From: Seminavis robusta
Lineage: Eukaryota; Bacillariophyta; Bacillariophyceae; Naviculales; Naviculaceae
Assembly (NCBI GenBank): GCA_903772945.1
Contig: CAICTM010000160.1
Location: 39,976-103,975 of the forward strand
Length of the DNA: 64,000 bases
Reading direction: 5' to 3'
Positions 21,007-30,405 of this stretch are shown here, piece by piece; the stretch's first letter is position 1; each line of letters starts with the position of its first letter. The notes beneath the pieces are model-generated. The model was not told the DNA's origin, searched no databases, and was given only the letters and a program-made list of their open reading frames with translations. The position numbers were made by a program, and so were the translations under genes.

Positions 21007-22128
21007 CTCAGTTGGGAAAGGCGAGGCTTAGACTGACACCCATTGATGGCAACGGATCGAGTTGTGTTGTTGTTCGCCGCGCCATTGTGATCGCTGGTTT
21101 GGGGGTTGGGGGAGGGGTACGGTAGGATGGGTGACAGGAATGCGAATTGTCTGAGGTAGCCTGAACCCTTTCCATGTGACAGAGTTGAGTTGAGTGACGA
21201 GTGACAGTCGAGTCGAACCAGTCGAGTCCTCAGTCACACCGAAGGTTGACCCGAGTGAGTCTTGGCAAGACTGAGACGGAGTTTTTGTGCAAAAATAAAT
21301 TAGGACAGTTTCATTTCAAGTTGAGTCCCACAAAGTCTCGCACGATCTCGCGCGATCTCGCGCGATCTCGCGCGATCTCGCGCGATCTTCCTAGGACTAA
21401 ACTTGAAATGAAACTGTCCTAATTTTAGAACTGAAAAAACTACATGGTACTGGTACATGTACAAAGTCAGCATTATTGAAACAGATGCAGACAAGTTATG
21501 AGAAAATTAGATTAGGTAGAAACAAGAAAGAGATTTACAATAACACATCATCTGGCCGGCTAGCTATCATAGCTACGGGTACCATTGTTCCCTAAAAGCA
21601 CTAGTAGCCAATTGTTAGGGAGGCGAGGTTATCTATCAATGGTACCAGTACCAGTACAGTACTGGTATGAGCGGTAGCTGTACTGTTTGCTTTACCACTC
21701 TTGGGAGAGCAGTCGTTCACTTTGTAGTTGTGGTCATCCTGGTTTCGCCTCGTCAAGCGACGCTGATGAAATGCTCAATTCATCATCTTTCGTCATTTGG
21801 GAGAACCTAAAACCAAAGCCGTGCTTCTGCCTTCAAGCAAAGCTCTGTCGACCCACTGATTGCAGAAGCACCATTATCCACGTTTCAACCCGAAGTGGAA
21901 CCGGTGGTACAGCTGTACAGCGCACCATGGAAGGGTGCCAAAGATCTATCTGTTCGGAGCAGGAATAATGTGATGAGCTTTTTCAGTTTGAGCCTCACCT
22001 CGCTACGGGACTAAAGGCCGTTTATGAGGCGCTAATCATATCCAATTTTTAAGGTCTTGGTGAGAACTAGCCAATGGGCTTCATTGGATTCAACCGCAGG
22101 AGACGCACTTACAGAACTGAACGAATGA
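21007..22128. promoter_or_regulatory. Divergent upstream region containing a foldback element
   Basis: Lies between the starts of the oxygenase-like gene (-) and the unknown gene at 22129 (+). It holds the foldback element at 21297-21425, GAGTCGAG-type motifs near 21205, and ATGGTACCAGTACCAGTACAGTACTGGTATG near 21638-21669, a nested GTAC palindrome run. Confidence 0.45.
21297..21425. mobile_element. Foldback/MITE-like element with 26-bp perfect inverted repeats and 10-bp tandem core
   Basis: The left arm 21297-21322 (AAATTAGGACAGTTTCATTT...) is the exact reverse complement of the right arm 21400-21425. The 77-bp centre holds about five tandem copies of GATCTCGCGC (21343-21390), so the whole 129 bp can form one hairpin. 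No open frame is inside. No clear target-site duplication was seen (left flank ends TAAAAATAA-like sequence, right flank begins TTAG). A non-autonomous transposon is the likeliest reading; a structured non-coding or replication-related site is possible. Confidence 0.7.
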
Positions 22129-22779
22129 ATGGACCATCGATCGGAAAGAGACAACAACAGTAACAACAGCAAGATGATGTCAGGCCACGCCGTACACGCC
22201 CCTCAAGCTCTTGCAGAACAGCTCACGGATGATTCCAGCGTATTGTACGAACCGCTGAGCTTGGACACCGAAGCTACCTTCCATCAGAACAAGGAAAACA
22301 ATGTGAACCATCGCCATTTCGAAGCAACAAGAGGTCCTCTGAGCACACGGCACGATGCGGATGGTACCCGAGGACGACGTTTAGTGGACGGTATGGTCAA
22401 GGTGGCGACTGCCTGCAACCTATTGGTGCGAAGGCATGCCTGCAATCTGTGTCATGTTTATGCGGACCGGCAGGTCGAGTTTGAGCAGCGCGAGGAAAGC
22501 TCTCCTCCATCCTCGTCGAGGACCTACGCGTCTTCATCGAGTCCTACGGAACGAGCTTGGAAAAAGATGAATTCAAGCCTAGAAGTTGACCTCTACCGTC
22601 GATTTCTCTTTGATGAAGAGTCGGTAGCCAACATGGAAATTATACCAGAAGGAAGCGGAGAGAAGAATGAATCCTTTCCAGAGTCTGGAGAGACGCCTCA
22701 GTCGGTCACAGAAGCGAAATTCGTGGAGGCTGCACCACAGCAACAACAATCTACGGAGAAGAAGGCTCTACTCGTCTAA
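22129..22779 (+). CDS. Unknown soluble protein, 216 aa
   Basis: ATG 22129 to TAA 22777-22779, no intron seen. Asn/Ser/Glu/Gln-rich at both ends, with a more ordered centre containing a Cys/His-rich stretch (ATACNLLVRRHACNLCHVY) that could bind a metal. No transmembrane segment, no signal peptide. I recognise no family. Codon use resembles its neighbours. It could be a regulatory adaptor; no function is assigned. Confidence 0.5.
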   Translation: MDHRSERDNNSNNSKMMSGHAVHAPQALAEQLTDDSSVLYEPLSLDTEATFHQNKENNVNHRHFEATRGPLSTRHDADGTRGRRLVDGMVKVATACNLLVRRHACNLCHVYADRQVEFEQREESSPPSSSRTYASSSSPTERAWKKMNSSLEVDLYRRFLFDEESVANMEIIPEGSGEKNESFPESGETPQSVTEAKFVEAAPQQQQSTEKKALLV

Positions 22780-23891
22780 AAAGACACACATTCGATTCGG
22801 CTGTACATTTGACTTGATTCGATTCAAGCAGGTCCTTCTTGGCTTTGATGCAATGAAGAAGACCAATACATACATTCAATACACAAAATAAATACACTGT
22901 AGGCTGTAGTTAGTTAGTCCATCTTGTTTGACTACGTAGTCTTTGGTATCGTATCTGTATCGGCCCGCTGGTTACCTTCGTACTCTAGCCAGCGATCGTT
23001 AGTGGATAGCAATGGAACCCTGTCCGATTTCCCAGATTGAACTCGAGTCAGTCGCTACGTATGTCAAATGGAGCCTTTCAATTGTCAATCACTTCTGGTT
23101 TTGGGCCGATCTAAAAAGGATAGATTGTCAATCAATCCTTTTTCTAAAGATCAGGTAGAAGCTCTTTCCGAAAGCTCCTCGTGCTTTCCGCAACTCCTGG
23201 TTGCTTCCACTAAACATCTGGAGAACTGTCGTCCTCATCTTGGTGAAGCATCCAGTCAGTATTCTTCGGAAATGCTCAGAGAAAGCTCATTCTTTTTTAG
23301 TTAGGAACAGGAGAGGTTTCTTGTTTCACCAAAGTCTACTAGCTAGCTAGAAGTCAGCTAATCAATTGTATGGCTGCTGCTCTCTCCAAACACCTACCTT
23401 ATAATAAGCTCTAGACAAAGCAAGACATCGTTGTCTCTGATATTTTGGATATGGCATCTCAGAGTGAGTGGCGGAATGGGCTGGACTACTATCGTAGCTA
23501 ACTAGACGTACTATTTAGAGGTGGCAAGCCAGCGCTCTTACAACATGACCAACTACCGGTACCGGTATGTCATACGGTACGGTGGACCAACAAGACCTGA
23601 TAGGTTTGTTTTCTAAAAACTGAGCACAAACAAGCTCGATAAAGTGAGCCTTAACCTTATGGATCGGATCCGAATGATTGATTTGCTCTGGTTCAACAAC
23701 TAACTCACCTCGATCCTTCTCATGTCAAAAAGGCAATCACGCGACACGCGATCACAGAGACAGATTCCGAGAAACAAGCAAATGCGTCGATGCTTGAAGG
23801 GGTGCCATACAACACCCTTCAGCAATAATATACTACCGTACTACTGTACATCAGCCCGTTCGATAGGCATCGACACTTAATTGAATGGGAT
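22780..23891. other. Spacer
   Basis: 3' flank of the gene at 22129 and promoter side of the membrane protein. An imperfect hairpin lies at 23108-23152 (GATCTAAAAAGGAT facing ATCCTTTTTCTAAAGATC). CTAGCTAGCTAG occurs at 23340, and ACCGGTACCGGTATG near 23557. No gene supported. Confidence 0.45.
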
Positions 23892-26372
23892 ATGACGACG
23901 GTAGCAGAAAGATGGGGACGGCGATTGTTGTTCCATGAGTGGACTACCTTGTGGAAGGTAGCGTTTGCCCTCGTGGCAGTGGCCGATTTTTTGGGTTGCT
24001 GGCCGTTGTTCCTGGAAGGATGGGTGTCAGCCGTCAATCAGAACAAGCCAGGGGTCAGCAGCAGTCAGTCTTGGGATACCATGTTGATTCAGCAGTATAG
24101 AGATCAAGAGGAAGATACTTGTTCTACCTACTCGATTGGGTTCTATACCATCTTGGGAAAATGTCTCTATACCCTCGACTGGATGGGCCCACTGTTTTGT
24201 CTCATGTGCATAGGGGAGGCTATGCGAAGAGCCCAACAAGCCCGAGAGGATCTGCTAGAGTTGGCCGCCCTGGATAATTTTGAAAAGAAACTGGCGAGAC
24301 TGTATAGTTCTGCCAGAAATGTACATGCCCAAGAAGAGGAAGATACCATGTATGACGAAGATGACATTCTGGCACGAAAGACACTCCGTTTTTGGACTCC
24401 TGTCGTAGTGACACTCTCATTATGGAGCCTCTTGATGCCCTGGCACTCCATGCTGGACACGAGGTGCGGGCCAGAAGCGGACACTGCGTTGGCAACCCAT
24501 TGGATCAATGAATCTCTCAGGCAAATGGCCAAGACAGCAGAATGGGCCATGGAATGGGCCATGGACGAGATTATGGAATGGGTTTGGCATCTCGTCTTGC
24601 CATTCTCGTTCTGGCAACCCCATAAGATATATCAACGGATCCGCACATTGCTACGATGGGTACGCTACTTTCGATTTGCCGGGCCACTGCTGAGGCTTTT
24701 GCTCAAGCTGAATGATCAGTTTTGGGCCGTGCTAAGAACGTCCAAACAGGCATGGCAGGCCAATGCAGAAAAGGCCAAGCGCCTGATCCATCGCAGTATG
24801 CTATTTGAAGATTTACAGAAGATTGAGGCTAAAACCAAGACAATGCCTAGGTTGTCCAGGGTCCCAACCAAAACTATTGTCAGCATGGCCAGCGAGGAAT
24901 CTGCCGAAGTGGGAAACAAAATCAAAGAGAAACGGCAACAAGAGAAGAAAATGAGACGGGAATTGGACAACCTGAAGGTGCAAATTGGAAGGTCATCGAG
25001 GGTGTTTCCGACGTCAGAGATCTATGATCGCATCGTAGACTTGAGTCAAGAGTTCACATCGACTGTGGGATCAACGCTGTGGACAGCTAATCTGATATCA
25101 CCTAGAACGAGGTTCAGCGTGTCGTGGCGAGTCATTGTCACGTGCGCTCTCGTCTCGGAGTTGTGTCGGATGTGCACATCGTTTCAACTGTACGGACGAG
25201 TGGATGAGTCCTACACGACAATGATGATCAGCGTTCTGGGTTGCGCCCAAGATCGCGGCAACATCTTGACGGCTACCGGTCGATTGACACGAAAGATCGT
25301 GCGGAAACTCATACGGTTGCCCAAAGAACAGCTCTTGTCAACGTGTACCAAGTCAAGTATAGCCTCGCATTCCTTGGCGAATATCTTGTTGTACATGAGT
25401 GGGGCATTCGAAACCACCATTGACTTGATCTGCTTTGTGGACATTTATGTTTGGTTCTTCACCGGTGAGCTAGACCCAGAAGGTTCGGGTCATGTCATTC
25501 CCAAACCTTTCTTCTATCGGTGCATCATTCCGGGTACACTTGTCCAAGTGTTGGATCATCCAACAGTCCCCGAATTGCTACCCAACATCATGTACTACAG
25601 CGCTGTAGCAGCCAGTGCTGTGGGGTACAGCCGCCTTATCCGGTGGGTCGTCGCTGTGGTGCCCACCATCAACTCTTTCCTTGTGGACCCGATTAAGAAG
25701 TTCTTGTTCCGTCCCATGGAGGAGGATGAGTGGCTTCGCTATACGGAAAGCTTGGCTATTTTCCCCGCCATTTCAGGGGAGGACATTCGCTACACTATGT
25801 CCATGTCACATCCAAATCTATCACATCTGGATGAGCCTGAATGCCGGGGCCTATCACGTGCTCGAAGGTCGTCCATGCTTGCAATGCCTTCAGCAAGCGA
25901 ATACACGGGTGGTGTGCGGAGAAAATCGAGTGCGTTGAAGTTTGAGACCAGTAGTTTTCTACCTCCTGTTACTGAACTGAGTCGACGGGAGTCGTCATCT
26001 GCTGGACTCAATCTCGATAGCCAGCATCTGCCGAGTGCGTTGAAGACCAGTAGTTTTCTACCATCTGAACTGAGACGACGGGAGTCGTCATCTGCTGGAC
26101 TCAATCTCGATAGCGAGCATGTTTCGAGTGCGTTGAAGTTGGAGACCAGCGGTTTTCTACCGCCTGAAGTGAGACGACGGGTGTCGTCATCTGCTGGACT
26201 CAATCTCGAGAACCAGCATGTTCCTATGAGTGATGCTGCCATGAAGAGCATCAACGAGCTATCAAGATTTGATGCTGGCGAGCTACCTGCTCACCCCAGA
26301 GGATCTCGCCGCACAATAGAAGAAGAGGATGAACCTCCTCCATTGGAAAGCTATAATTACATTGAAGAATAG
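23892..26372 (+). CDS. Large polytopic membrane protein of unknown function, 826 aa
   Basis: Single exon, ATG 23892. Hydrophobic segments lie near residues 20-50, 85-110, 155-185 and 230-275, with more around 415-440, 500-530 and 565-615, separated by a basic, Lys-rich, coiled-coil-prone region at about 295-380. The segment ETTIDLICFVDIYVWFFTGE looks like a membrane helix with charged residues of the kind seen in voltage-sensor-like or channel proteins, but no pore signature is visible. The C-terminal 200 residues are cytosolic in character and carry three repeats of RRESSSAGLNLDS with intervening ALK-x-SSFLP. These Ser clusters next to RR are plausible basophilic kinase sites. No family assigned. 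Confidence 0.7.
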   Translation: MTTVAERWGRRLLFHEWTTLWKVAFALVAVADFLGCWPLFLEGWVSAVNQNKPGVSSSQSWDTMLIQQYRDQEEDTCSTYSIGFYTILGKCLYTLDWMGPLFCLMCIGEAMRRAQQAREDLLELAALDNFEKKLARLYSSARNVHAQEEEDTMYDEDDILARKTLRFWTPVVVTLSLWSLLMPWHSMLDTRCGPEADTALATHWINESLRQMAKTAEWAMEWAMDEIMEWVWHLVLPFSFWQPHKIYQRIRTLLRWVRYFRFAGPLLRLLLKLNDQFWAVLRTSKQAWQANAEKAKRLIHRSMLFEDLQKIEAKTKTMPRLSRVPTKTIVSMASEESAEVGNKIKEKRQQEKKMRRELDNLKVQIGRSSRVFPTSEIYDRIVDLSQEFTSTVGSTLWTANLISPRTRFSVSWRVIVTCALVSELCRMCTSFQLYGRVDESYTTMMISVLGCAQDRGNILTATGRLTRKIVRKLIRLPKEQLLSTCTKSSIASHSLANILLYMSGAFETTIDLICFVDIYVWFFTGELDPEGSGHVIPKPFFYRCIIPGTLVQVLDHPTVPELLPNIMYYSAVAASAVGYSRLIRWVVAVVPTINSFLVDPIKKFLFRPMEEDEWLRYTESLAIFPAISGEDIRYTMSMSHPNLSHLDEPECRGLSRARRSSMLAMPSASEYTGGVRRKSSALKFETSSFLPPVTELSRRESSSAGLNLDSQHLPSALKTSSFLPSELRRRESSSAGLNLDSEHVSSALKLETSGFLPPEVRRRVSSSAGLNLENQHVPMSDAAMKSINELSRFDAGELPAHPRGSRRTIEEEDEPPPLESYNYIEE
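25965..26230. repeat. Coding repeat, three units of about 90-100 bp
   Basis: The unit containing CGACGGGAGTCGTCATCTGC followed by TGGACTCAATCTCGA recurs near 25983, 26076 and 26175, encoding the Ser-rich C-terminal repeats of the membrane protein. Units differ in length by whole codons. Confidence 0.8.
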
Positions 26373-27573
26373 ACTACAATATACAATCTACCCGAAAAGC
26401 TTTTCATGTATCCGATCATTCCGTTCTGATCCTATGGGGCAGGTTTTGCAGTCTTGCATCGCCCCTGTTGACATGCCGCCAACGGCGCTTCGTTGTTGTC
26501 TGTAGCTCCGCTTCATGCGGTGTCGACTTCCAACATGCCGTTTGGCTGACTAACACGGATGTGGCAGGCTGGTCACAACTTAACCATGACACTGCTCCGC
26601 TATTGCAGTGGTGTACTGGTGTTGCACCGCCCTCTTGAAGGAGGATTCGTCAATAATCTTCTTCTTCTACATGACATCTTCTTCACCGAAACCCATCCAC
26701 TATCTGTTCCTAACACTGATTTACTCGAATCCGTCCTGGTGTCTCTGCTCCCATTTCCTTGGTTCACCGTTCAGATCTCAATTGAAGCTGGCCATTGTCT
26801 CGTCATCGGCAGCTCATCCTCTAGTCTCGGGGAAAACGTTGGGTGAATGTAATGATCGCTGGGCCAATCGGTGACAAGGCTTTGTCCCCACGTCTTCTTC
26901 GGGAATGTAGATACACGACATGGCATTCTGCTCAATAGCAGAAGAGCAATCAGGGTTGACCGTCGACAGTACCGTACCCTCCACGATCAAGAAGCAAAAG
27001 GGTGGCGACGCATTGATTCCCCATAGACGGATGCAAGCTGTACCTCGAATGTGTCCGCAAGCTCATCCAGAGATTGCATCATCCGTACAGTAGCCTGGTT
27101 TTGGAGCACAGCCCAATAGGGCAGCTCACCCTTCACGGCTGATCCGCCTCATAGCATGAACGTTTGCAGGCTGCGTGGATTGGTATCCTCAGAGCAGATG
27201 TCTCTAGAAGAAACAAGTCTCAACAGTCGCAGTCTGTCCGTTCCCTAGTTGAAACGAGCTCCGGCATCTGGAACCCGCTGCAGGGTCGTGGAATGAAACA
27301 GCAGAGTCGAGTCACAAAAAGAGCATGAGCGAGGAGGCATCTCTGTTGGGCCAGTGGTGTGGGATTGCCCGCCCTGTTTTTGGATTCGTCTTGGCCAAGG
27401 CGTTCTGTGAAGTAGTATCAACACACGCAATGCATTTCAAGGCCCCACAACAAACACGAGAGGCTGGTTCGACGGGAAGGGCACCATGGCTAGCCCACGC
27501 GCGGTGGGACGGTCCCACAAAGAGATCTCGGCGGTTGTGCGCACAAGTGTAAGTCGAGAATAAATGATATGTT
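26373..27573. other. Spacer with a possible coding relic
   Basis: Convergent 3' region between the membrane protein (+) and the F-box gene (-). Minus-strand pieces at about 27150-26995 (GELPYWAVLQNQATVRMMQS...) and 26975-26814 (STVNPDCSSAIEQNAMSCIY...) are protein-like but lie in different frames separated by a stop. They may be remnants of a decayed gene. No complete gene seen. Confidence 0.3.
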
Positions 27574-28602
27574 CTATAATAACTGTTCTGCACAGTCAAA
27601 GGGTCGTCTATCTACGTCAAATGTGTCGTCATCGAACAACATTCCGTCCGATTCGTCATCGTCCGATTCGTCGTCTTCGTCGTCATCTTCATCGCCCCAT
27701 CCGCCGCCACCGCCAAAGCCAAAGCCTCGAGGATGATATGCGGTGATAGGCATTGACTCAGTCGACCCAATACCAATCGTCCAAGATGTGGCTTGAAGTT
27801 GCTCTTGGTGCTTGGACTCGGCCAAGAGGACCTCTCGGAGCAACGTAACAGCTTCAGGTGTCTTTTTGCCCCCCATACGCTTCAGAACGGAGTAGAACCA
27901 TGATACTGCTTCTTGACATTCCTTTTGGTGATTGTTTTGGGGTGTGCCCTGTAGCTCTGCCAGTGCCACTCCGCACTGGCGAAGGAGCGATGGAACACCG
28001 AAAGGAACTGTTGTATCGCATCCTCCAAGCAGATGCCGATGGGTTCGGGAGATGCTGCGTTCCTCGTCGTCGAAAATGATATACTGAAGCTGAATATTCT
28101 TTAGATGCAGCGAATGTCCACCACCATGGCCCACCCGCACCTGCAAGAAGTATTCCGTCCCAGCGACGGGCACGAAACACATGGACTTTTGTGCTGCCTC
28201 TTCGTGGGGTGCAATTCCAGTGCAGCTCACTTGGCGATTGTTATTGGCATTCACCGCCACAACACGCACCATTCCCTTCTGGTTGCCCCATCCTTGATCC
28301 TTCCAGCGGAAGGACACCTGGACGGAATGGATGGGTCGGTTGGCAAAGGTGGTGGCACCCTGCAATTTGGCCGCGTACCCCCACCCATCCTCGAAACGAT
28401 CGTTAAAAGTAAAGAAACCACCGACACCATAAATAGAATGATCAGGATGGTTGATGCTGCCAATGCTTAGGTGCTGATTGACCGTGGGGGACGTCAAGGA
28501 CAAGCTGCCGAGGTTGTCCCTGTCCAGGAAGCAGGCCACCCGACGGAGCAGGTCGCTGGGCAAGTCAACAAGGCCGCTACCGGTGGACATGTTAACATTC
28601 AT
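27574..28602 (-). CDS. F-box protein, 342 aa
   Basis: Single exon from ATG 28602. Residues about 10-45 form an F-box (LVDLPSDLLRRVACFLDRDN then LGSLSLTSPTVNQHL), which would bind Skp1 in an SCF ubiquitin ligase. Residues about 55-180 look like one beta-rich domain (HSVQVSFRWKDQGWGNQKG, YFLQVRVGHGGGHSLHLKNI), probably the substrate-recognition part, resembling ligand-binding jelly-roll domains though not firmly placed. A helical region follows (RQCGVALAELQG...RMGGKKTPEAVTLLREVL). The C-terminus is Gly-rich then strongly acidic (DEDDDEDDESDDDESDG). Promoter-side sequence 160-270 bp upstream is unusually palindrome-rich. Role in regulated protein turnover is inferred from the F-box only. Confidence 0.75.
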   Translation of the reverse strand: MNVNMSTGSGLVDLPSDLLRRVACFLDRDNLGSLSLTSPTVNQHLSIGSINHPDHSIYGVGGFFTFNDRFEDGWGYAAKLQGATTFANRPIHSVQVSFRWKDQGWGNQKGMVRVVAVNANNNRQVSCTGIAPHEEAAQKSMCFVPVAGTEYFLQVRVGHGGGHSLHLKNIQLQYIIFDDEERSISRTHRHLLGGCDTTVPFGVPSLLRQCGVALAELQGTPQNNHQKECQEAVSWFYSVLKRMGGKKTPEAVTLLREVLLAESKHQEQLQATSWTIGIGSTESMPITAYHPRGFGFGGGGGWGDEDDDEDDESDDDESDGMLFDDDTFDVDRRPFDCAEQLL

Positions 28603-28890
28603 GTTTTGTTGTTGTTGTTGCGCCTAATTCAGAGATGAATGCTTTTTATGTTTTCTCCACCCCCTCTTCTTCTTCACGTGCACATGGCACGTCTTGATTT
28701 ATGTCTGCCTTCGAGACGTGGAGACGTGGATTTGTTTTCTGGCTTTGGTCTTGCGGTTTTCGGGTACGGTACTGTACCACCTTTACCGTATGGTACCGTA
28801 CCACCTGGTTTTCCCACAGTCGCTGTAGGTTCTACGGTCGTCCTCGTACTCAACGAAGTGGTACGGTACACGTAACCTGAACACTAGCCA
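28603..28890. promoter_or_regulatory. Upstream region of the F-box gene, GGTAC palindrome cluster
   Basis: 28765-28805 reads GGTACGGTACTGTACCACCT then TTACCGTATGGTACCGTACCACC, with a further GTGGTACGGTACACG at 28857-28871. Overlapping palindromes and direct repeats of GGTAC/GTACC could be factor sites or form a cruciform. TATA-like sequence was not recognised. Confidence 0.4.
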
Positions 28891-29606
28891 GGGAGGAGCA
28901 GGAAAACGCATTACAAGCATTGCACACCTGAGTAGACTGGTTGGTTGTTGACTGTCAATGCTATGGCTAATACATGTAGTGAGGCTGCAACTAGAGTAAC
29001 TACAAACTATTTTAATAATCAAAGTCAAACTCATTGTCGACTCTATCATAGTACTCCACCTGCCACATTGGCCGGTCCATGATCTGGAGCTGCACAATGT
29101 TGGCCACAGCATGGGCCATCTTACCATGTTTATCAAGGGAATGGCGAAACCTCTGAAGGAGGCAGCTCCATTCCTTGAGTCTCCTATTGACACATTCGTG
29201 CCTGGCCCTTGCAAGAGCCTTCCTGCTAGTCTGTTGTTGATTGTCAAGGTGTCGCCATGGGCAGTCAAAGTACTGAGGATACCCCCTGTACCCTTTGTCA
29301 GCCACAGCTCTCTCATCTCCTTCAAACATATAAACCAAAGATGACAAAGAAATGGCAATATCAACCCATTCACCACAAGGGAAAGGACCATTGATCCACA
29401 CAATCCATCCAGTTTGAATACACACAGCAATTTCATAGGCACACTGTAAACAACTACAACAACCAACCAATCTAGCTAGGAGCAACCTGTTGAGTGCTCA
29501 TGTAATCAACCAAAAGGGTAGCTTGTTGAATGCCCTTATAAAATAGTACTTGCATGTAGTGTGTAATGGCTTGTGTAGTGGTGTAATGCGTTTTCCTGCT
29601 CCTCCC
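28891..29606. mobile_element. Decayed DNA transposon with 25-bp perfect terminal inverted repeats
   Basis: 28891-28915 (GGGAGGAGCAGGAAAACGCA...) is the exact reverse complement of 29582-29606, bounding 716 bp. Inside, on the minus strand, is the C-terminal half of a DDE transposase. GTGTAATG motifs recur just inside the right end. Flanking bases (CCA on the left, AGC on the right) do not form an obvious target duplication. Domain style suggests the Harbinger/PIF or ISL2EU group. The copy is internally deleted and cannot encode a full transposase. Confidence 0.8.
29012..29485 (-). pseudogene. DDE-superfamily (DDE_Tnp_4-like) transposase fragment
   Basis: The frame is open for 157 codons without an ATG and ends in TAA at 29012. 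It contains GWIVWINGPFPCGEWVD, with the second catalytic Asp, then AVADKGYRGYP, and ARHECVNRRLKEWSCLLQRF with the catalytic Glu, ending in VANIVQLQIMDRPMWQVEYY. The region with the first catalytic Asp and the DNA-binding domain is missing, so it is inactive. It lies wholly inside the inverted-repeat-bounded element. Confidence 0.85.
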
Positions 29607-30405
29607 AGCTTCGAAAACGATAAGGATTACTAGTCTCTACTACCGGTAGCTAGCTAGTAGTGACGGACTGACACTCAGAGGCTGGCTAGCAGGTAGCTAG
29701 CTGGAAAGGGAGGTTACATGTATCGTTGCCAGCGAGGGCCAGCCAAAGAGTCCGTATTCAGGACTAACTAGCTAGCTAGCCAGGTTCCATGCGATCAGGG
29801 CAGAGCGATAAGTTGATCGGGACCAATACGGGGGGCAAAGGTCCGATTCTGATTCATTCAATCATTCGGAGATGCCAGCATTTTCCCCCCTTGAAGATGC
29901 TAGCTGCCTTTACGATACGGTTCAGATACGGTAGATCTAGTACCGGTATCATACATGTAGACATACGTGGTAGGTATCAACCTTTAGAATACGCGATCCC
30001 TTCGCTCCCAGGAAACAAAACTCACTAAGCAGTTGATTGCTTGTTGTACTGTACGAGCTATGCCCAAGGAGCATCATCTTCAACATACATTGATTTTTTC
30101 ACATCACAAAGCCCAGTTCAGCTCAGCTCAGCTACGCACGGCTGATACAGTACGCCAGCAGCAAGAAACGAATTGAAACAAGAAAGAGGACAAGTGGATT
30201 CATTCAAGACGACAATTGACACAAGCGCAGAACCATTCCACCGCGGCTTCGCTCGGAACCTGGGAGGAAGACTGAATGAAGCAAACAATCAAAGGAAAAT
30301 TTACACATTGACAGAAACCAGCTAGAAGCTAGCCCAAAATGTTGATCTCTTTTTGTCTTTTATTATTGTGTTCATCGATCATTGCGTCGAAAACGTAAGA
30401 TGCTG
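29607..30405. other. Spacer rich in TAGC and TACCGGTA motifs
   Basis: Right flank of the transposon remnant and 3' side of the next gene. TACCGGTAGCTAGCTAG at 29641-29657, AGGTAGCTAGCTGG at 29691-29704, ACTAGCTAGCTAGCC at 29766-29780 and TACCGGTATC near 29941. CAGCTCAGCTCAGCT near 30116. No coding evidence. Confidence 0.5.

Noticed and set aside
27473-27483. tRNA B-box-like sequence GGTTCGACGGG
   Set aside because: No matching A-box or cloverleaf arms around it, and the last bases do not fit.
28783-29466. 227-codon minus-strand open frame overlapping the transposon
   Set aside because: The adjacent frame encodes the recognisable DDE transposase end, so this one is a shadow crossing the element boundary.
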